From contig OZ038381.1 in the NCBI GenBank assembly GCA_964036045.1, forward strand, positions 151,112,352 to 151,176,351: a stretch of 64,000 nt of DNA, written 5' to 3'. Positions 37,455 to 48,314 of this stretch are shown in pieces. The stretch is from Eutreptiella sp. 'Long Island Sound 2002' (taxonomy: Eukaryota; Euglenozoa; Euglenophyceae; Eutreptiales; Eutreptiaceae). The stretch's first letter is position 1; the number at the start of each line of letters is the position of its first letter. A program made the position numbers and the translations under genes. Below the pieces are notes generated by a model. The model had not been told where the DNA came from, did not search any database, and worked only from the letters and a program-made list of their open reading frames with translations.

Positions 37455-38560
37455 CCCCCCCACTAGGACACAACCCAGGGGGGCACACCATGGGGCCGTG
37501 GCCGAAAAACCACAACAAGACAAGCGAGTGCCAAAAAAAATAGAAAATGTGGGTTAAGAGCAACCCCAAGGGGGAAGAGAATGGGGTTACGCCACTACGG
37601 CATATTCCGGCTCAACCTACGAGGGAGATAGGGGGACTCCAGCAACCTAGGCCGTGTAGACTTAACTACTTCCCCAAGGCGAGAGGTACCAAGGGGTGAA
37701 GGCCGCCTAGGAGCTTCACATGGCTTCTCTCCCCACCAAAACACAAGAACATGGGAAGAGAAGCCTAGAGCTAGTAGTGGTTCTACTACCCACGCAAAGG
37801 CACAACACTCAGCAACCCCCCCACTAAGCTGAAACTCAGGGGGTTGGCTGAAAATCAGAGCTGATTTCTGAAAAAAGAATGGGAGATTCAGAAATGCATG
37901 CTGATATGATGCTAATCATGGGCTGTGGAGGGGGGTTTTTTCTGATGTCCCCACCAACCCAGCTCAGATTTCCCCAAAATCTCTGATTGGGGTGTCCGTT
38001 CATAGTTTTGGAGCCAAAAAACAAGGCTGGGCTCCAAACTCCACAAAACAGTGGATTTAGCTTTTGGCACCCCAAAGTGGGTTTTGATTGGCAGGATTGA
38101 CCTGCTCAGTGGGCCAAAAACAGAGAAATGGCCCTGCCAAAAGGCAGAAAAACTGCTACCAGGCACCTGTAACCCTGGGCCAGGGGCACTAAACTGAAGT
38201 CCCTGGATCTAAAATTTTTCGTCTCCACTGGGGGTGGGGCTGTGAGTGGCAGCAGGGCTCTGCCAGCCCCAGATGGCCCTGACGAAGGCCATTACTGTAC
38301 AAGCAGCTGGAAAAGACCTGAGATGGTCAGTGTAAAAGTAGATGGCAGTGGCGACGCCAAGTGGCAAACCCGTATCTGAGAAATGGCCACTGCCAAGGGA
38401 AGGACAGACAAGAGTGGACAGTGCCAGAAAGACTGTGCTGACTGGACAGACAGTGCAGTGGATCAAAAATGTGCAGTGCTGTGCTAACAGTGTGACAGCA
38501 AAACTGAAACAAACAAACAAGGGCAGGGCAAACTGATTGTCCCACAGCCCCAAACAATGA

Positions 38561-38588
38561 CTCTTTCTCTCTCTCTCTCTCTCTCTCC

Positions 38589-38619
<31 letters not shown>

Positions 38620-38621
38620 CT
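38561..38621. repeat. (CT)n microsatellite
   Basis: CT run of about 60 bp interrupted once by 'cctcctt', inside element B. The minus-strand frame across it (Arg/Glu alternation) is a product of the repeat. Confidence 0.9.
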
Positions 38622-38762
38622 TTGGCAACCGAGCAAGGCCAGTGCCCAGAACTCGGTGCACTGCAGCAGGGAAAGTGGCAGTCAGCACACTGTTCCCAAA
38701 ATCAATACCATCAGATGATTAGATTAAAGTTAGGTACCAGTGTTTAGGAACTAAGTTAGTTT

Positions 38763-38897
38763 CTACCCACAAGCTGGGAGGGTTCCTGTTATACCCACAA
38801 GCTGGGAGGGTTCCTACTAAACATCTGGCTAGGCTAGGGTGTTGATTACCCACAAGCTGGGAGGGTTCCTGTTACACCCACAAGCTGGGAGGGTTCC
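38763..38897. repeat. Four copies of a 22-bp unit in two pairs
   Basis: 'acccacaagctgggagggtt' plus 'cc' occurs at about 38766, 38791, 38849 and 38875, as two close pairs separated by about 36 bp. Confidence 0.9.
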
Positions 38898-39794
38898 TTC
38901 GCAGCACCCTAACCTACTAGACCCAACTTCCCACAAAATCTCTTAGATGAGGTTTGGACTTGGGTTTTAAGTCCAAGTACCCCGTGCACGTCTGCACCCA
39001 ACCCAACTCTCACAGGGTGCACTGCCACCTACAGTGCTGCACCATCAGTGGTGCTTTTCCCTGGAGGTTATTAGCTGGTCTTGCCTCTCCCCACCTCCCT
39101 TAGATCCTCTGACCTTTTTGTAGGGAAGTTTTTTAACACAGTTTTTTACACCCCCCAGGATTGGTTACCTAGGCTGGAAACTGGGTGGGGGTGATCAAAG
39201 CAATAAATAACCTGTTGCTCCCTGGGAGGAGGCCAAACAGGAGCCTCAGCACTTGGCCTAAGGCTATGTCAGTTAAATTCCCAGCCTCAGCCGTAGGCTG
39301 AAGGCTTCTCTTATTTTCTCCTAGGGTCATTGTGATCATAGTTGCTCTAGTGCAACTTATGTTAGATGTTGGTGTGAGGAGGGTTTCCCAGCCCCCCCCC
39401 ACCCAAAAGAAAAGGTGGTTAGTTGTCACTGCCTTACCTCCTGCGCACCCAAACACTCACGGCGAGCACAAACACACACCAACAAGCGCAAACAAGCGCA
39501 AAATCCGTTCCTTGGTGGGGTGGGGGGTACCCAACTAACCACCTCAAGGCAATGACAACCAATGACCCAGGTTTTCACCCAAAACTTATCTCAAGCTCCA
39601 AAGGGAGCACAATTCGAAGCGAAGAGAGCCAAAAAGAGTCGACGGACGTCGACTCAACCAAAAACGAACCGAGATTATAGCACCCAACAAGCCCACGCAC
39701 CTGCCCCCCCAGCCACCATGACAGCAACACCCAAACTGCCAAAAAAAGGCAGTAGGGCCCAGAATGACCAGGAAAAACAGGTTTCGTAAGCTCC

Positions 39795-39890
39795 AAAGGG
39801 AGCAAAACTCGACGAACGAAACGACGAACGCGTCGAAACTCGACGAAACTCGACGAAACTCGACGACGACGACGAACGAACAAAACAAGA
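39795..39890. repeat. Short TCGACGAAAC / GACGAACGAA tandem tract
   Basis: Runs of 'tcgacgaaac' and 'gacgacgaacgaac', preceded by 'gctccaaagggagca' that also occurs at 39597. Located inside element B. Confidence 0.7.
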
Positions 39891-40831
39891 CTGCACGGAT
39901 CCTACACTAATCCTAGCCCACACTGTATACCTTACCTTAACCTTGTAACCAAAAAAAAAGACAAGGATGTGCACAAAAGCGTCGACCCAGGGGGCTTGGC
40001 TGTCCCCCTGGGGACAAGCACTGCCGCCGGCAAACAATACAAAGCCCAGGAGGCGCTCCTGGCCTCTCTGGGCACCGGATCTAGCCCCTTTATCTGCTTT
40101 GGGGCAAAAACCTCAAATAATTCAGAACAAGGCCCTTCAGGGCCACCACTCAAAGTCAAGGCCTAAAAAAGGCCACAGGAGCGCAATTAAAAGATAAACT
40201 AGCCCCTTTATCTGCTTTGGGGCAGCTGCAAAGGCCACTCGTGGGCCATGGAAACAATGGTGCACAAAAAGGCCACTCAAGGGCCATGGCATGCCAGGAT
40301 GCAAAAGTGCACACAAGTGTGAAACAAACACTTAATTATGTTGCCTCTTTATGATTGTTACTCTCACCAGTCACGATGACCTGTCAGGAAGGCAGCCCAC
40401 AGCTTCAAACGACCCAACGAGCGGCCTCGAACTCGCAGTTGGCGAAGGCAGTGGGGTCGGCACCCCCCACTAAACAAGCAGCCAAACCAGAGTACTATCA
40501 ACCATGGTCACCAGGGTACTCACCAGTAAGGAAGTCCAGGATGAAGGCCTTGGAGAACCGGATCAAAGGGCCCCAAGGCTGGATGTGGGGCCAAACTTGG
40601 CAAAGAAGGCGAAGTCGTTCATAACGCAGCCCCAGCGACTGCAATTCTCTGGGAGAGGGCGAAGGAGAGGTGTAACACCCCAAATAAACCCCCAAGTTGA
40701 AGGTAGGGGCACCAGTAGCCCCAAAAGCCAGATAAGGCCGTAATGGCCTGCCCTGGCCTGCCCAGCTGCAGAGTAGCGCAGTGGCACAGGAATCATCCCC
40801 CCAAAAAAATTTGAGGGTACCCTCTGCACCA

Positions 40832-40995
40832 TGAAACAGGCACAGGCACAGGGCATCATTGGATCATTGTGGAATCCGGATGGAATCTAAATGTGCACAA
40901 AGTGGAGTATTGAATATGCACAAATAGTAACAAATATGCAGCAATTACTACATTTATGTATCCGCGATGTGAACGCGCGCGCTTGTCTGGTTACA
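40832..40995 (-). repeat. 5' LTR of element B
   Basis: 164 bp, partner of 37291-37454. It lies inside the Gag-like frame of element A. Confidence 0.9.
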
Positions 40996-41702
40996 CAGTC
41001 GCCAAATCCACGTTCCACGTGCCCCTTGGCCTGCCTGCGCGCAACCGCAGCAGCAGACCGCTTACCACGTTTGCCTTTCGTGCGCTTTACCACTCCAGCA
41101 CCGGCGGCCACCCTCAAGGCCCCGAAGGCCTCGTCCTCCTTACACAAAAGAACAACTCGTGCGTCTTCTTCGGCCACATCGGCAAACTCACTCAAACGCC
41201 CATACAGAATTTCTCGCGCTGACAGCCATTTCCAGTCTTCACGTGCGATCGCCGCGTCCACGTGTTGGTCACTGAACGCCAGCGAGCGGCTCGAACCAAG
41301 TCGATCATTGCCAACAAGCACCTGCACCCGTGCTTCATTCTTCAGCGCCACAAAAGAATCCACCAAGTCCATCTCCGGCAGAGGATAACCAGTCGAATAA
41401 CCCAAAGCCCGCAGCGCTTCCCATGTCAGAAATTCAATATCACGGCGAAAACCCAACTTATCGTATCGACGCTTCAAGCAGAAGAACATCTCTGTAAGCA
41501 AACCTTCGAACAAGCGCTGTTCAAGCACACAGAGACCCTTCCGGTGTTCACATTCAACAGCTTTGGTCGTCGCAAGCGTCGTGCAACCACTCTCTTCATA
41601 CACCCAACAGCCATAGCAGACATTGTAGGCGCGCAGCAATGCGCTCAGACACACACTGGGACAGACCTTCAGTGAACTCAACAAGTCCTTGAACTCCGGC
41701 AT
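40996..41702 (-). pseudogene. Gag-like gene of element A, cut by element B near its 3' end
   Basis: From the first ATG at 41702 the protein reads MPEFKDLLSSLKVCPSV, then a helical middle (EHRKGLCVLEQRLFEGLLTE, WEALRALG), then a basic tail KRTKGKRGKRSAAAVARRQ. The frame runs into element B's LTR at 40995. The sequence on the other side of the insertion (below 37290) supplies a stop a few codons later in the same frame, so B landed just before the natural end. An in-frame stop lies shortly upstream of 41702, so either the ATG is the start or an N-terminal exon is joined by splicing. The middle aligns by eye with the 48315-49091 protein. No zinc knuckle is seen; Gag is an inference from position and basic tail. 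Confidence 0.6.
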
Positions 41703-42048
41703 CCGGCCCACTCCACGAGCGCAATCCGCCAGGCCCAACTGCAGCAGCTTTGCCTGCAGCTACGGAACCTCCGACGAGGGTTGGTTGTCCCCGCCTTCCT
41801 GTAGACAGCACACCGCAGATGTCAGGTCACCACCGCGCAACGCGCAAAGGAACGTGTCCTCCTTCATGCTCAGGCGGAGTGTCCCGCTCGCTGACACTAG
41901 GACTGCTCTGCGCCGGCTTTCGGAGAGGGCTAAGTCCACGCAGCCTTGTAGCGCCGCTGAAGTGCGCCGTTACGGTTCGGCTATGCCGAGATGCACATCA
42001 GTGCCATCACTGTCCTTGGGCAGGTCGTTGCGATGCAAGTTTGTAGAT

Positions 42049-42470
42049 TGTAATACAACCCAACTTGGTCTTGGCTGAGGTCTATTCCTTGACCCTTGTT
42101 CCCATGGACACTAAAGCACAGGCACTGATCCAAATACTCCAAAGCATTTTAGATCACTAGACGTGATCTACAAACATGCCTGTGCAAAACACAGCAAACT
42201 GTCCTAAACATGCCGAAAATTTAACAAAACACTCAGAATATTATAAAACCTAGAAAATTATAAAATCTGTAGATTTTACCTAAGTTTTCTTCATGTCACA
42301 AATTTAAATCTACGCACAATAATCGCGATGCACGGCTGCCATCTGGCATTTTCCGTCCGCGAATTTTGCGGGCCATTCAGCAGCCCATATTATAATAAAA
42401 ATGCATAATCTACAATAAATTTGGAAACAAAATAGATAGGAGAATCTTATACATTTGTGGACCCATTACA
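42049..42470 (-). repeat. 5' LTR of element A
   Basis: 422 bp, partner of 35016-35437; followed on the plus side by the duplicated gtttc. Confidence 0.9.
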
Positions 42471-42852
42471 GTTTCCACCTGGCCCATCGGCGCAGCCCAT
42501 CAAGGTGTTGTGCCTCCATTGGCTCTTCATCCGCCAAGCCTGAAAACAGATTCCTTTGCACAAAATACACACCTTGGCTGACAGCAAACAGTTCTTTTGG
42601 AGTGGGCCGGTGGGAAGGGGAATGGGAGGCAACAAATCCTGCAAAGCTTGTTACACGGACAACCAGCTGAGGCAACAGGTGGGGCATGGCAGCAAAGTCG
42701 TAGCTACCTCTCAAAAGCTGCTGCACAGCACCCCACTTGGTCAATCTAAGGACCCACACCTCACGCCTTTGACATGCACGAACCCACTCGTCTGTGCGCT
42801 CACAACGATCAGTGGGAGAGAAGCCAAACAACAGAGGGGCAATGATGGCCAC
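42466..42852 (-). pseudogene. C-terminal part of transposase-like gene, copy 2
   Basis: The frame contains FVASHSPSHRPTPKELFAVS and GVYFVQRNLFSGLADEEPME. The same peptide follows the core directly in copy 1, which shows that this is the 3' part of the same gene. It is separated from the 574-residue frame by a stop at about 42886 and is cut at 42471 by LTR element A; its last codons lie at 34900-35015. Confidence 0.6.
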
Positions 42853-42885
42853 AGCGACCTCAGATTCGCATAGTCTTTTGCAGTG

Positions 42886-44610
42886 TTAACCAACGTATGC
42901 ATGCCCAAAGTAGCACATCTTTCGTAAACCTAACTCCAGCAACGCTTTCTCTAGGAGACGCATTCTGTGACCTCGAACCTGCTTCAGATTGTGCTTCCCA
43001 GTAAATAACAATTTCTCGGCCTTGTGCAACTTCTGTTCGGTCACCGCCAGCTCCCCTTGTGCCGTCAACAGCTCTTGCTCGCTCTCACGCAGATGCAACT
43101 TCCGCGCACCTTCGCGTGTGGCCAGTCGACGCCGTCGACCGCGCGCCTGTTGTCGACGAGTGGGCAACAACCCCATACCCTCAGCGTCCCTGCGTGCCTG
43201 TCGTGCATTCGCTCTAGCATCTCCCTCCTGGTCATAGGATTCGGACTCGGATGAGGACACAGCTTCAGACACACGGCTACGCACGCGGACCATAGTGTCC
43301 ATCAGAGTGGCGACAACAGCTTGCTGTCTAGTATGGAGTTCCTTAAGGTGTAGCACAGTTTGGTCGCATTTGTCGACCTCTGCCTGACAAGTCTCTCTGT
43401 GCCTTTTCACTGCCTCGGTGGCACCACCCAAGCCTTGCAAGTCAAGATGTTGGCACTCTTCCTCTAGCTCTCGCACTATGTCTATCACAACTCCTATATT
43501 GTTATGTACAGGGGCTGCGAGGGTGTAATTGGCACTCAGGAAGGGAAGGGGGGGTTTTGTAATACTCCGGTAGGCAACTCCATCAAGAGGGGTGGGGCCT
43601 AGGTGAGCTGAGTCATTTTGAACATACCAGGCCGCATCTGCCTGGACCTCTGACAAAGTTCGAAGTGGGGGCCTTATGACTTTCACCACAGTTTCAGGAG
43701 GTTTGGGGGGGACATTCTCTACAAGAGGGGAGGCAAGGTATACATACTTCTGCAACACGCCGCCAGCACACACTTTACCAGCCACACGCATTTTGAGAGT
43801 GAGGTAGTCATAAATGCTGAAGAAGGTTGCAATGTGGCCTTGATGCCCTGCAAGAATGCTGTGCATCTTGTGGTCACAACTGAGGAAGAAAACAAGCTCT
43901 TTCATGGCACCATCGAGCGGAATCACAGTTTCATGCATAGCCTTAATCTCTGTAAGCAAGTCTCCAAAAGCCTCCTCTAAATTGTCATAGGATTCATTAC
44001 CTTCAAAGATACAAATGCAGTCAAGGTTAGACACAGATCTCACCTTGTCATGGGGTACGTTCAGCAATCTGACAGCAACCATTGTGGACCCTTGACCTGA
44101 GTGTGCATAACCTACAACAGCTATACGGCCACCCAGGTACTCATGATCTCTGATCCAACCTGCAGACCGCAGAACTTCTAATCTCTGAAACAACCAGCTC
44201 TTAACACTGGGTGCTCTAACAACCATCACTGGTTCCATGCTCTTTTTGTGACCCACCTCCAACTCTTTCAACTCGACTATCAGAGGGTACCTCAACTCCT
44301 TCTCCTGTGCCGCAAGCCGGCGCCAGCCGGCCAGTTTGTCGCCTCCCCAGGAAGTAAGGATGCGTCGCAGGGTGCACAGTTGCGAGTCGCACAGCAGCAG
44401 ATCCGTCTTCAATTGCAGAGTCCCATACTGTGGCACCACCAGCTGCATGACTCCAGGATCCAGCACAGATTTAGTAAGCTTCTCCATAACAGCAGTATGC
44501 ATGGGGACTTGACCACGGCATGTCCATTCAGCGAAGGTGTTGACAGCTTCCTTTTTGGTCCTGACCTGGCGAGCAATGACACTGTCCTTGGAAGAGTTCG
44601 TCACTTGCAT
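42886..44610 (-). CDS. Transposase-like protein, copy 2 (574 residues, 5' truncated)
   Basis: The frame continues, without the frameshift, the region broken in copy 1. It contains GGRIAVVGYAHSGQGST, LDCICIFEGNESYDNLEEAF, ELVFFLSCDHKMHSILAGHQ and then TFFSIYDYLTLKMRVAGKVC. This fits an RNase-H-fold core with G-Q-G-S, E/D and D-H-K...GHQG stations; which residues are catalytic is inference. Next come a proline-rich linker, PPLPFLSANYTLAAPVHNNI, a coiled-coil segment with a Ser/Glu-rich loop, and a long Arg/Leu/Glu helix (RRRRLATREGARKLHLRESE). The zinc-binding head seen in copy 1 is missing because homology ends at 44655. The listed start is the first Met in frame, not a proven start. Confidence 0.6.
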   Translation of the reverse strand: MQVTNSSKDSVIARQVRTKKEAVNTFAEWTCRGQVPMHTAVMEKLTKSVLDPGVMQLVVPQYGTLQLKTDLLLCDSQLCTLRRILTSWGGDKLAGWRRLAAQEKELRYPLIVELKELEVGHKKSMEPVMVVRAPSVKSWLFQRLEVLRSAGWIRDHEYLGGRIAVVGYAHSGQGSTMVAVRLLNVPHDKVRSVSNLDCICIFEGNESYDNLEEAFGDLLTEIKAMHETVIPLDGAMKELVFFLSCDHKMHSILAGHQGHIATFFSIYDYLTLKMRVAGKVCAGGVLQKYVYLASPLVENVPPKPPETVVKVIRPPLRTLSEVQADAAWYVQNDSAHLGPTPLDGVAYRSITKPPLPFLSANYTLAAPVHNNIGVVIDIVRELEEECQHLDLQGLGGATEAVKRHRETCQAEVDKCDQTVLHLKELHTRQQAVVATLMDTMVRVRSRVSEAVSSSESESYDQEGDARANARQARRDAEGMGLLPTRRQQARGRRRRLATREGARKLHLRESEQELLTAQGELAVTEQKLHKAEKLLFTGKHNLKQVRGHRMRLLEKALLELGLRKMCYFGHAYVG

Positions 44611-44655
44611 TAAGGTCGTAGGCCGGCCACCAGTCTTGACCTTGATGCACTTGAG

Positions 44656-46263
44656 CCATTCGCATCACATACCTTTTATTCCTGTTTTTACCTGTGCAGG
44701 GCACGAGAGAAGAACACCCGACCCCCCAACGAGCACAGCGTTGACAACCCTAACGTTTTGACAAAACAACCAACACGAACGCAATGCGTGAGTGTGAGGT
44801 GACAATGACATACCTGAGAGATGGGTTGTTGACCTGCTCTGTGGTGTGGGCTGAATTTGAATATTTGACTCTGAAGTTTATAAAATTTTTGATGCAACTG
44901 TGCAAAAATTTCCTTTAAAACTTTAAAAACTACGGCTCATACCTTCTTTTCCAAAAGCCGTTTACGCTTGCGCAACCCTTTTCTTGGAGTCCGCTTCCTT
45001 TGCGCTTGTCTGCGACTTTGAGTTATGTGTAAAAATGACGATTTCCCGCGTGGTTTCGTCGATTTTTAACGATTTCACTTGCTAAATCGCAACCCCTTCC
45101 GCTAAACCGCACGAATCACTCCCTGCTGGTTACATTTTCTATTTTTTCCAGCTCCTGGGGGTTTGTGTCCTCCATTGGGAGTATTGCTCCGCCGTGGCCC
45201 TTGGTCGGGACGTATACTAAAACGCTGTTTATACAGCGACAGCCGTCCGCATTAGAGCGTTCGACTGTACCCTAGTGGACACTCTTCCCACTACCCCCAA
45301 ACTTTTTCCAAAAGTTTTCGTCGCACGCCGGCGACTTTTGAGGAATGCCCCTTCGAACAGACATCATTCACGGTACATTACACTTTTTTTCAAGGGTACC
45401 TACAGTGTGATAGGCTTCAATGAAGTGATGAGGATGTTTTTGGTAAGTTTAATGCATTTTCTGGGGTAATTTTGGGATTATTTGAGCCTTTTTCCTTGGT
45501 CCTACTAGCTTGATCAACTAGTACTCTAGGGGGGAGTAAGAAAAAGTCACTGCCATGTCTTTCTTGGAGGGCTTGATCCAGGCCAAGAGGGCTTGATCCA
45601 GGCCAAGCCCCCCTTAAAACCCTTTTGCTGATGCTAAGACAAACTTAAGTGTTTTTGTCTCTCTTTTGTTGCCTAAAGTACACTTTCTCAAAGTAACTAG
45701 GGTTGTGACCCTAGCCCCCCATGAAGTTCACCCCTACCACTCAACTGAGCGGAGGTACCTTCCTTCATGGAGGATATACCGAAATAAAACAGGCATTTCA
45801 TGCTTTAGGCCTTGGAGGTTAAGCCTAGTGGTCTCCCACCCCAAGACCCCTATACTCAATTGTTTCCACCACTTATTGTGGTCCTACTTTGTAACTGTTT
45901 CTGAATTCAGTTGCTTGGCCAAGTCATTTTCTGTGTGGTCCTGACATCTATGCCCGTGAGTCCTAACCAGCACCATTTAACCCAAAAGAGTGCACATGAA
46001 GTGCCTAGTGCAACCTCTGAGGCAAGAGTCAGACCAATTTTCATATAAAATCTTTTGTATTAACCATTTGTGATTGAATCTATGTGTATATACCTGCTTT
46101 GTCTATCTGCAGCCCTTCTGTGTTACACTGGATTCCAAAACCAATCATTGATTCGATCCACATCCTCTTATTGCTCTACTTGCTGCTTTGGTTTGGGTTT
46201 TCAACTACAAAACCTGCAGGACATCATCAAAATATCTAGGGCATGAAGCAAGGACATCTTTCT
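44656..46263. repeat. 1.6-kb direct repeat, left copy
   Basis: Matches 51746-53353 at a constant offset of 7090 bp, so no indels. Only about ten substitutions are visible (for example accttttatt/acctttcatt, actttgagt/actgtgagt, ggggtaat/ggggcaat, gtgagtcc/ctcagtcc). It begins 'ccattcgcatcac' and ends 'aggacatctttct'. Ends are not TG...CA, so I cannot confirm it as an LTR although it brackets a gypsy pol fragment. No coding frame of note. Confidence 0.9.
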
Positions 46264-46365
46264 GGTAGCGGAGGAGTAAGTAAAATTGTGGATGTGACGC
46301 CGATAGAAATTACAGGCGCCCACAAAACTCCTCACATCGCGTAGACCCTTCTTAGGGTCATCACC
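46264..46365 (-). pseudogene. Ty3/gypsy reverse transcriptase fragment
   Basis: On the minus strand the peptide reads GLRDVRSFVGACNFYRRHI and then HNFTYSSA. This is the conserved segment just after the RT palm in gypsy polymerases (LR-FLG--N-YRRFI-NFS--A). It is about 35 residues, in the opposite orientation to the adjacent integrase, and runs into the 1.6-kb repeat. It is therefore a rearranged remnant. Confidence 0.55.
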
Positions 46366-46557
46366 CCCCACGAACTGTTCCATGGAGGACGACCTTCTTG
46401 GTTCTTCAAAACCCCCTTTCCTGAGGACTTCAAGAGCCCTGTGGGAGACTGGCTGGAACACAAGCAGTCTCTGGCTAACCAGGCGGGTACTAACCTGAGG
46501 CACATTCGTGACCGTGAACAGAGCCGACGGAACCGCCTAAGGCGACCTGCCAGCTTC
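46345..46557 (+). pseudogene. Ty3/gypsy integrase C-terminal region, part 1
   Basis: The frame opens at 46345 and includes ITPHELFHGGRPSW, the integrase T-P-E-L-GR-P motif. A helical basic stretch follows (LANQAGTNLRHIRDREQSRR). It reaches cttc at 46554-46557, where element C is inserted. The frame resumes at 49402 on the other side of the insertion. Upstream gag, protease, RT and integrase catalytic regions are absent. Confidence 0.7.
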
Positions 46558-46829
46558 TGTAATGGGATTACCCAGAGTGACCATTTTCCCCGTGGAATGT
46601 TTCCTGGTGTAGGCACAAACCTTCAGCTTCTCGATCCCATTCCAAATCCGTGATCACATGCAATCCCAAGAAACATCGGAACCATTACGAAATTTCATCC
46701 TGTAATTCTGTGATAAAACACAATATTTTTATAATAAAATTCCATTGCGATTCAATGCGAATCACATTCACAAATCACAGATTAAATGCGCATGCGCTGC
46801 GATGCACACCTGTGCTGAGTTCCATTACA
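46558..46829 (-). repeat. 3' LTR of element C
   Basis: 272 bp, partner of 49130-49401. Confidence 0.9.
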
Positions 46830-48314
46830 CTCCCCTCACAAGCCATGTGCAGGGTGCCGAGGCACCAGGCACAGGGCTGACAAGAGGAACGATGGACGCA
46901 GCACAGCACAAAAAAAAGATTGGATGACTGAGATGACAGCAACACCCTGAAAGTGCCTAAAAAAATAGACACTCAGAAAGTGTGCTGAAAAAAATAGGAA
47001 AAAGACTCAACTCAATGCACACCTACAATACTAACCCGCCTACAAGTATTGAAGAACACTTGCAGCAGTGGCTAAGCAAGTGCTGCACTAAGCTATTGTC
47101 CAAATAACTGAAACACCTGTGCACACGCACTCAGCTAGACTTTAAAGCTAACCATGCACTGCATGCACTCACACCTACAGAAAGGAAAAATGATATGTTA
47201 TCTACGACAACACACGCAAAAAAATACAAACAGTCCTTGCTTTAAAAAAAACCAGCCCGCTGCACCAAGGGCTGTAAAAACCCCACTGCAAAGAGTGTTT
47301 TAACCAAGAAAAATGAAAAACATGTCCCAAATAAAAATCCCTGGCAGGTTGGTAGGCAAACACCAGAGGCAAAATACAAGCAGAGCTTCGAAGTGCAAAA
47401 AAAAAAAATATAAGTGCTGATCCTACTTAGTAATATACAAATGTTCAGCAGCCACACTGCTCATATCCTAAACTACTTCTTTGCATTAGATCGCTCGAAA
47501 TCAGTTGCACCTCTCTTGAACTCCGCTTGCACCTCTGATATTTCCACTTCCAAACGACTGCACAGAGTAAAAGGAAACATACACAATATAGCATTAGCCC
47601 CACGCAGTGTTATCGGGGCACTGCTCACCCCACGGCGCAAAGCGAATCCATCAATGCCCACACAGCACTGAACGGCTATAGGTAAAGCAAAGCAAAACAA
47701 CAGAAAATAAAGCAAGCCTAGTCATACATATACATATACAAACACACTGCACACCTCAGAACTGACAAACTGAACACAGAACACAAACTCACTTTTACAT
47801 GCAACTCATTTACAGCAGATTCAGCGACATTAGCAAAACATACCAGTATGTACTCACTCACACAGGAAAAGAAACTAAAAACTCAAAGAGAAAGACAGCA
47901 CACTGCCGAAGCTGCCCTCTGCAATAACACGTGTGGAGCTGCCCAGGTACGTGCAACACCCTGTCAGTGGCAGCCCTACTAAACGATGAACGCTACACTG
48001 GGCTAGTAGAAGTAGGCGTAAACACAGGCAATCACTGCCCCCACCATTAGGCAACGCGACTCACTCGCTCACATCTTCCTAGTCCTGAATCACCCAGGCA
48101 CTAGTAACTCTGGCCCTCAAAAACGACCTGGCGTAGGCCGTAACACCCAAGAGCTGCCCTACGTTGTTGGACGCTAACAAAACAGCCTATGGCACAACCG
48201 GGCGCTAACAACCTGTCACACAGAGACGCTACACAGCAGCATGCACACTGATACGGTGCGAATTTAAAATACACAAAGAAAACAGCACGCAACCAAAGGT
48301 TATAAAGAACCTGC
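46830..48314. other. Internal non-coding part of element C
   Basis: A-rich sequence on the plus strand with no domain in any frame; the space normally taken by pol is not coding. Confidence 0.5.

Larger units (their letters stand above)
37291..40995 (-). mobile_element. LTR element B nested inside element A (3.7 kb, 164-bp LTRs)
   Basis: LTRs at 37291-37454 and 40832-40995 are the same length and differ by about one base (gcgcgc versus tgcgcg at the far end). They run TGAAAC...GTTACA on the plus strand and are flanked by cagt at 37287-37290 and 40996-40999. On the minus strand a G run (ctagtgggggg) precedes the LTR at 37454, consistent with a polypurine tract. The 3.4-kb interior has no recognisable gag or pol frame, so it is probably a non-autonomous element mobilised in trans. 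Confidence 0.85.
35016..42470 (-). mobile_element. LTR retrotransposon A (7.45 kb, 422-bp LTRs)
   Basis: LTRs at 35016-35437 and 42049-42470 are both 422 bp and almost identical. They begin TGTAAT and end ATTACA, and 5-bp gtttc target duplications flank them. On the minus strand a purine run (ggtgggggag) sits immediately before the LTR at 35437, as a polypurine tract should, so the element reads right to left. Internal sequence carries one Gag-like frame near its 5' end and no visible protease, RT or integrase, suggesting a non-autonomous element. LTR element B is inserted in it. Confidence 0.85.
34578..44655 (-). mobile_element. DNA element copy 2, split by nested LTR retrotransposons
   Basis: The 3' end at 34582-35015 and the rest at 42471-44655 together match copy 1. 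The break is exactly the LTR element 35016-42470, with gtttc duplicated at 35011-35015 and 42471-42475. Copy 2 keeps the coding interval that copy 1 has lost. On the right, identity to copy 1 stops at about 44655 ('gatgcacttgag'), where the 1.6-kb repeat begins, so its N-terminal coding part and 5' end are missing. Confidence 0.75.

Noticed and set aside
37455-37850. A further LTR end, suggested by 'cccccccactaagctgaaactcag' at 37818 resembling the start of element A's interior
   Set aside because: No second copy or target duplication could be paired with it; the similarity is limited to the purine tract and a few following bases.
38763-38897. 22-bp direct repeats resembling a CRISPR
   Set aside because: Only four copies in two pairs with irregular spacing, inside a retrotransposon.
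44688-45944. Frames shared by both copies of the 1.6-kb repeat (69, 64 and 92 residues)
   Set aside because: Identical only because the DNA is duplicated; no start context, domain or coding bias.
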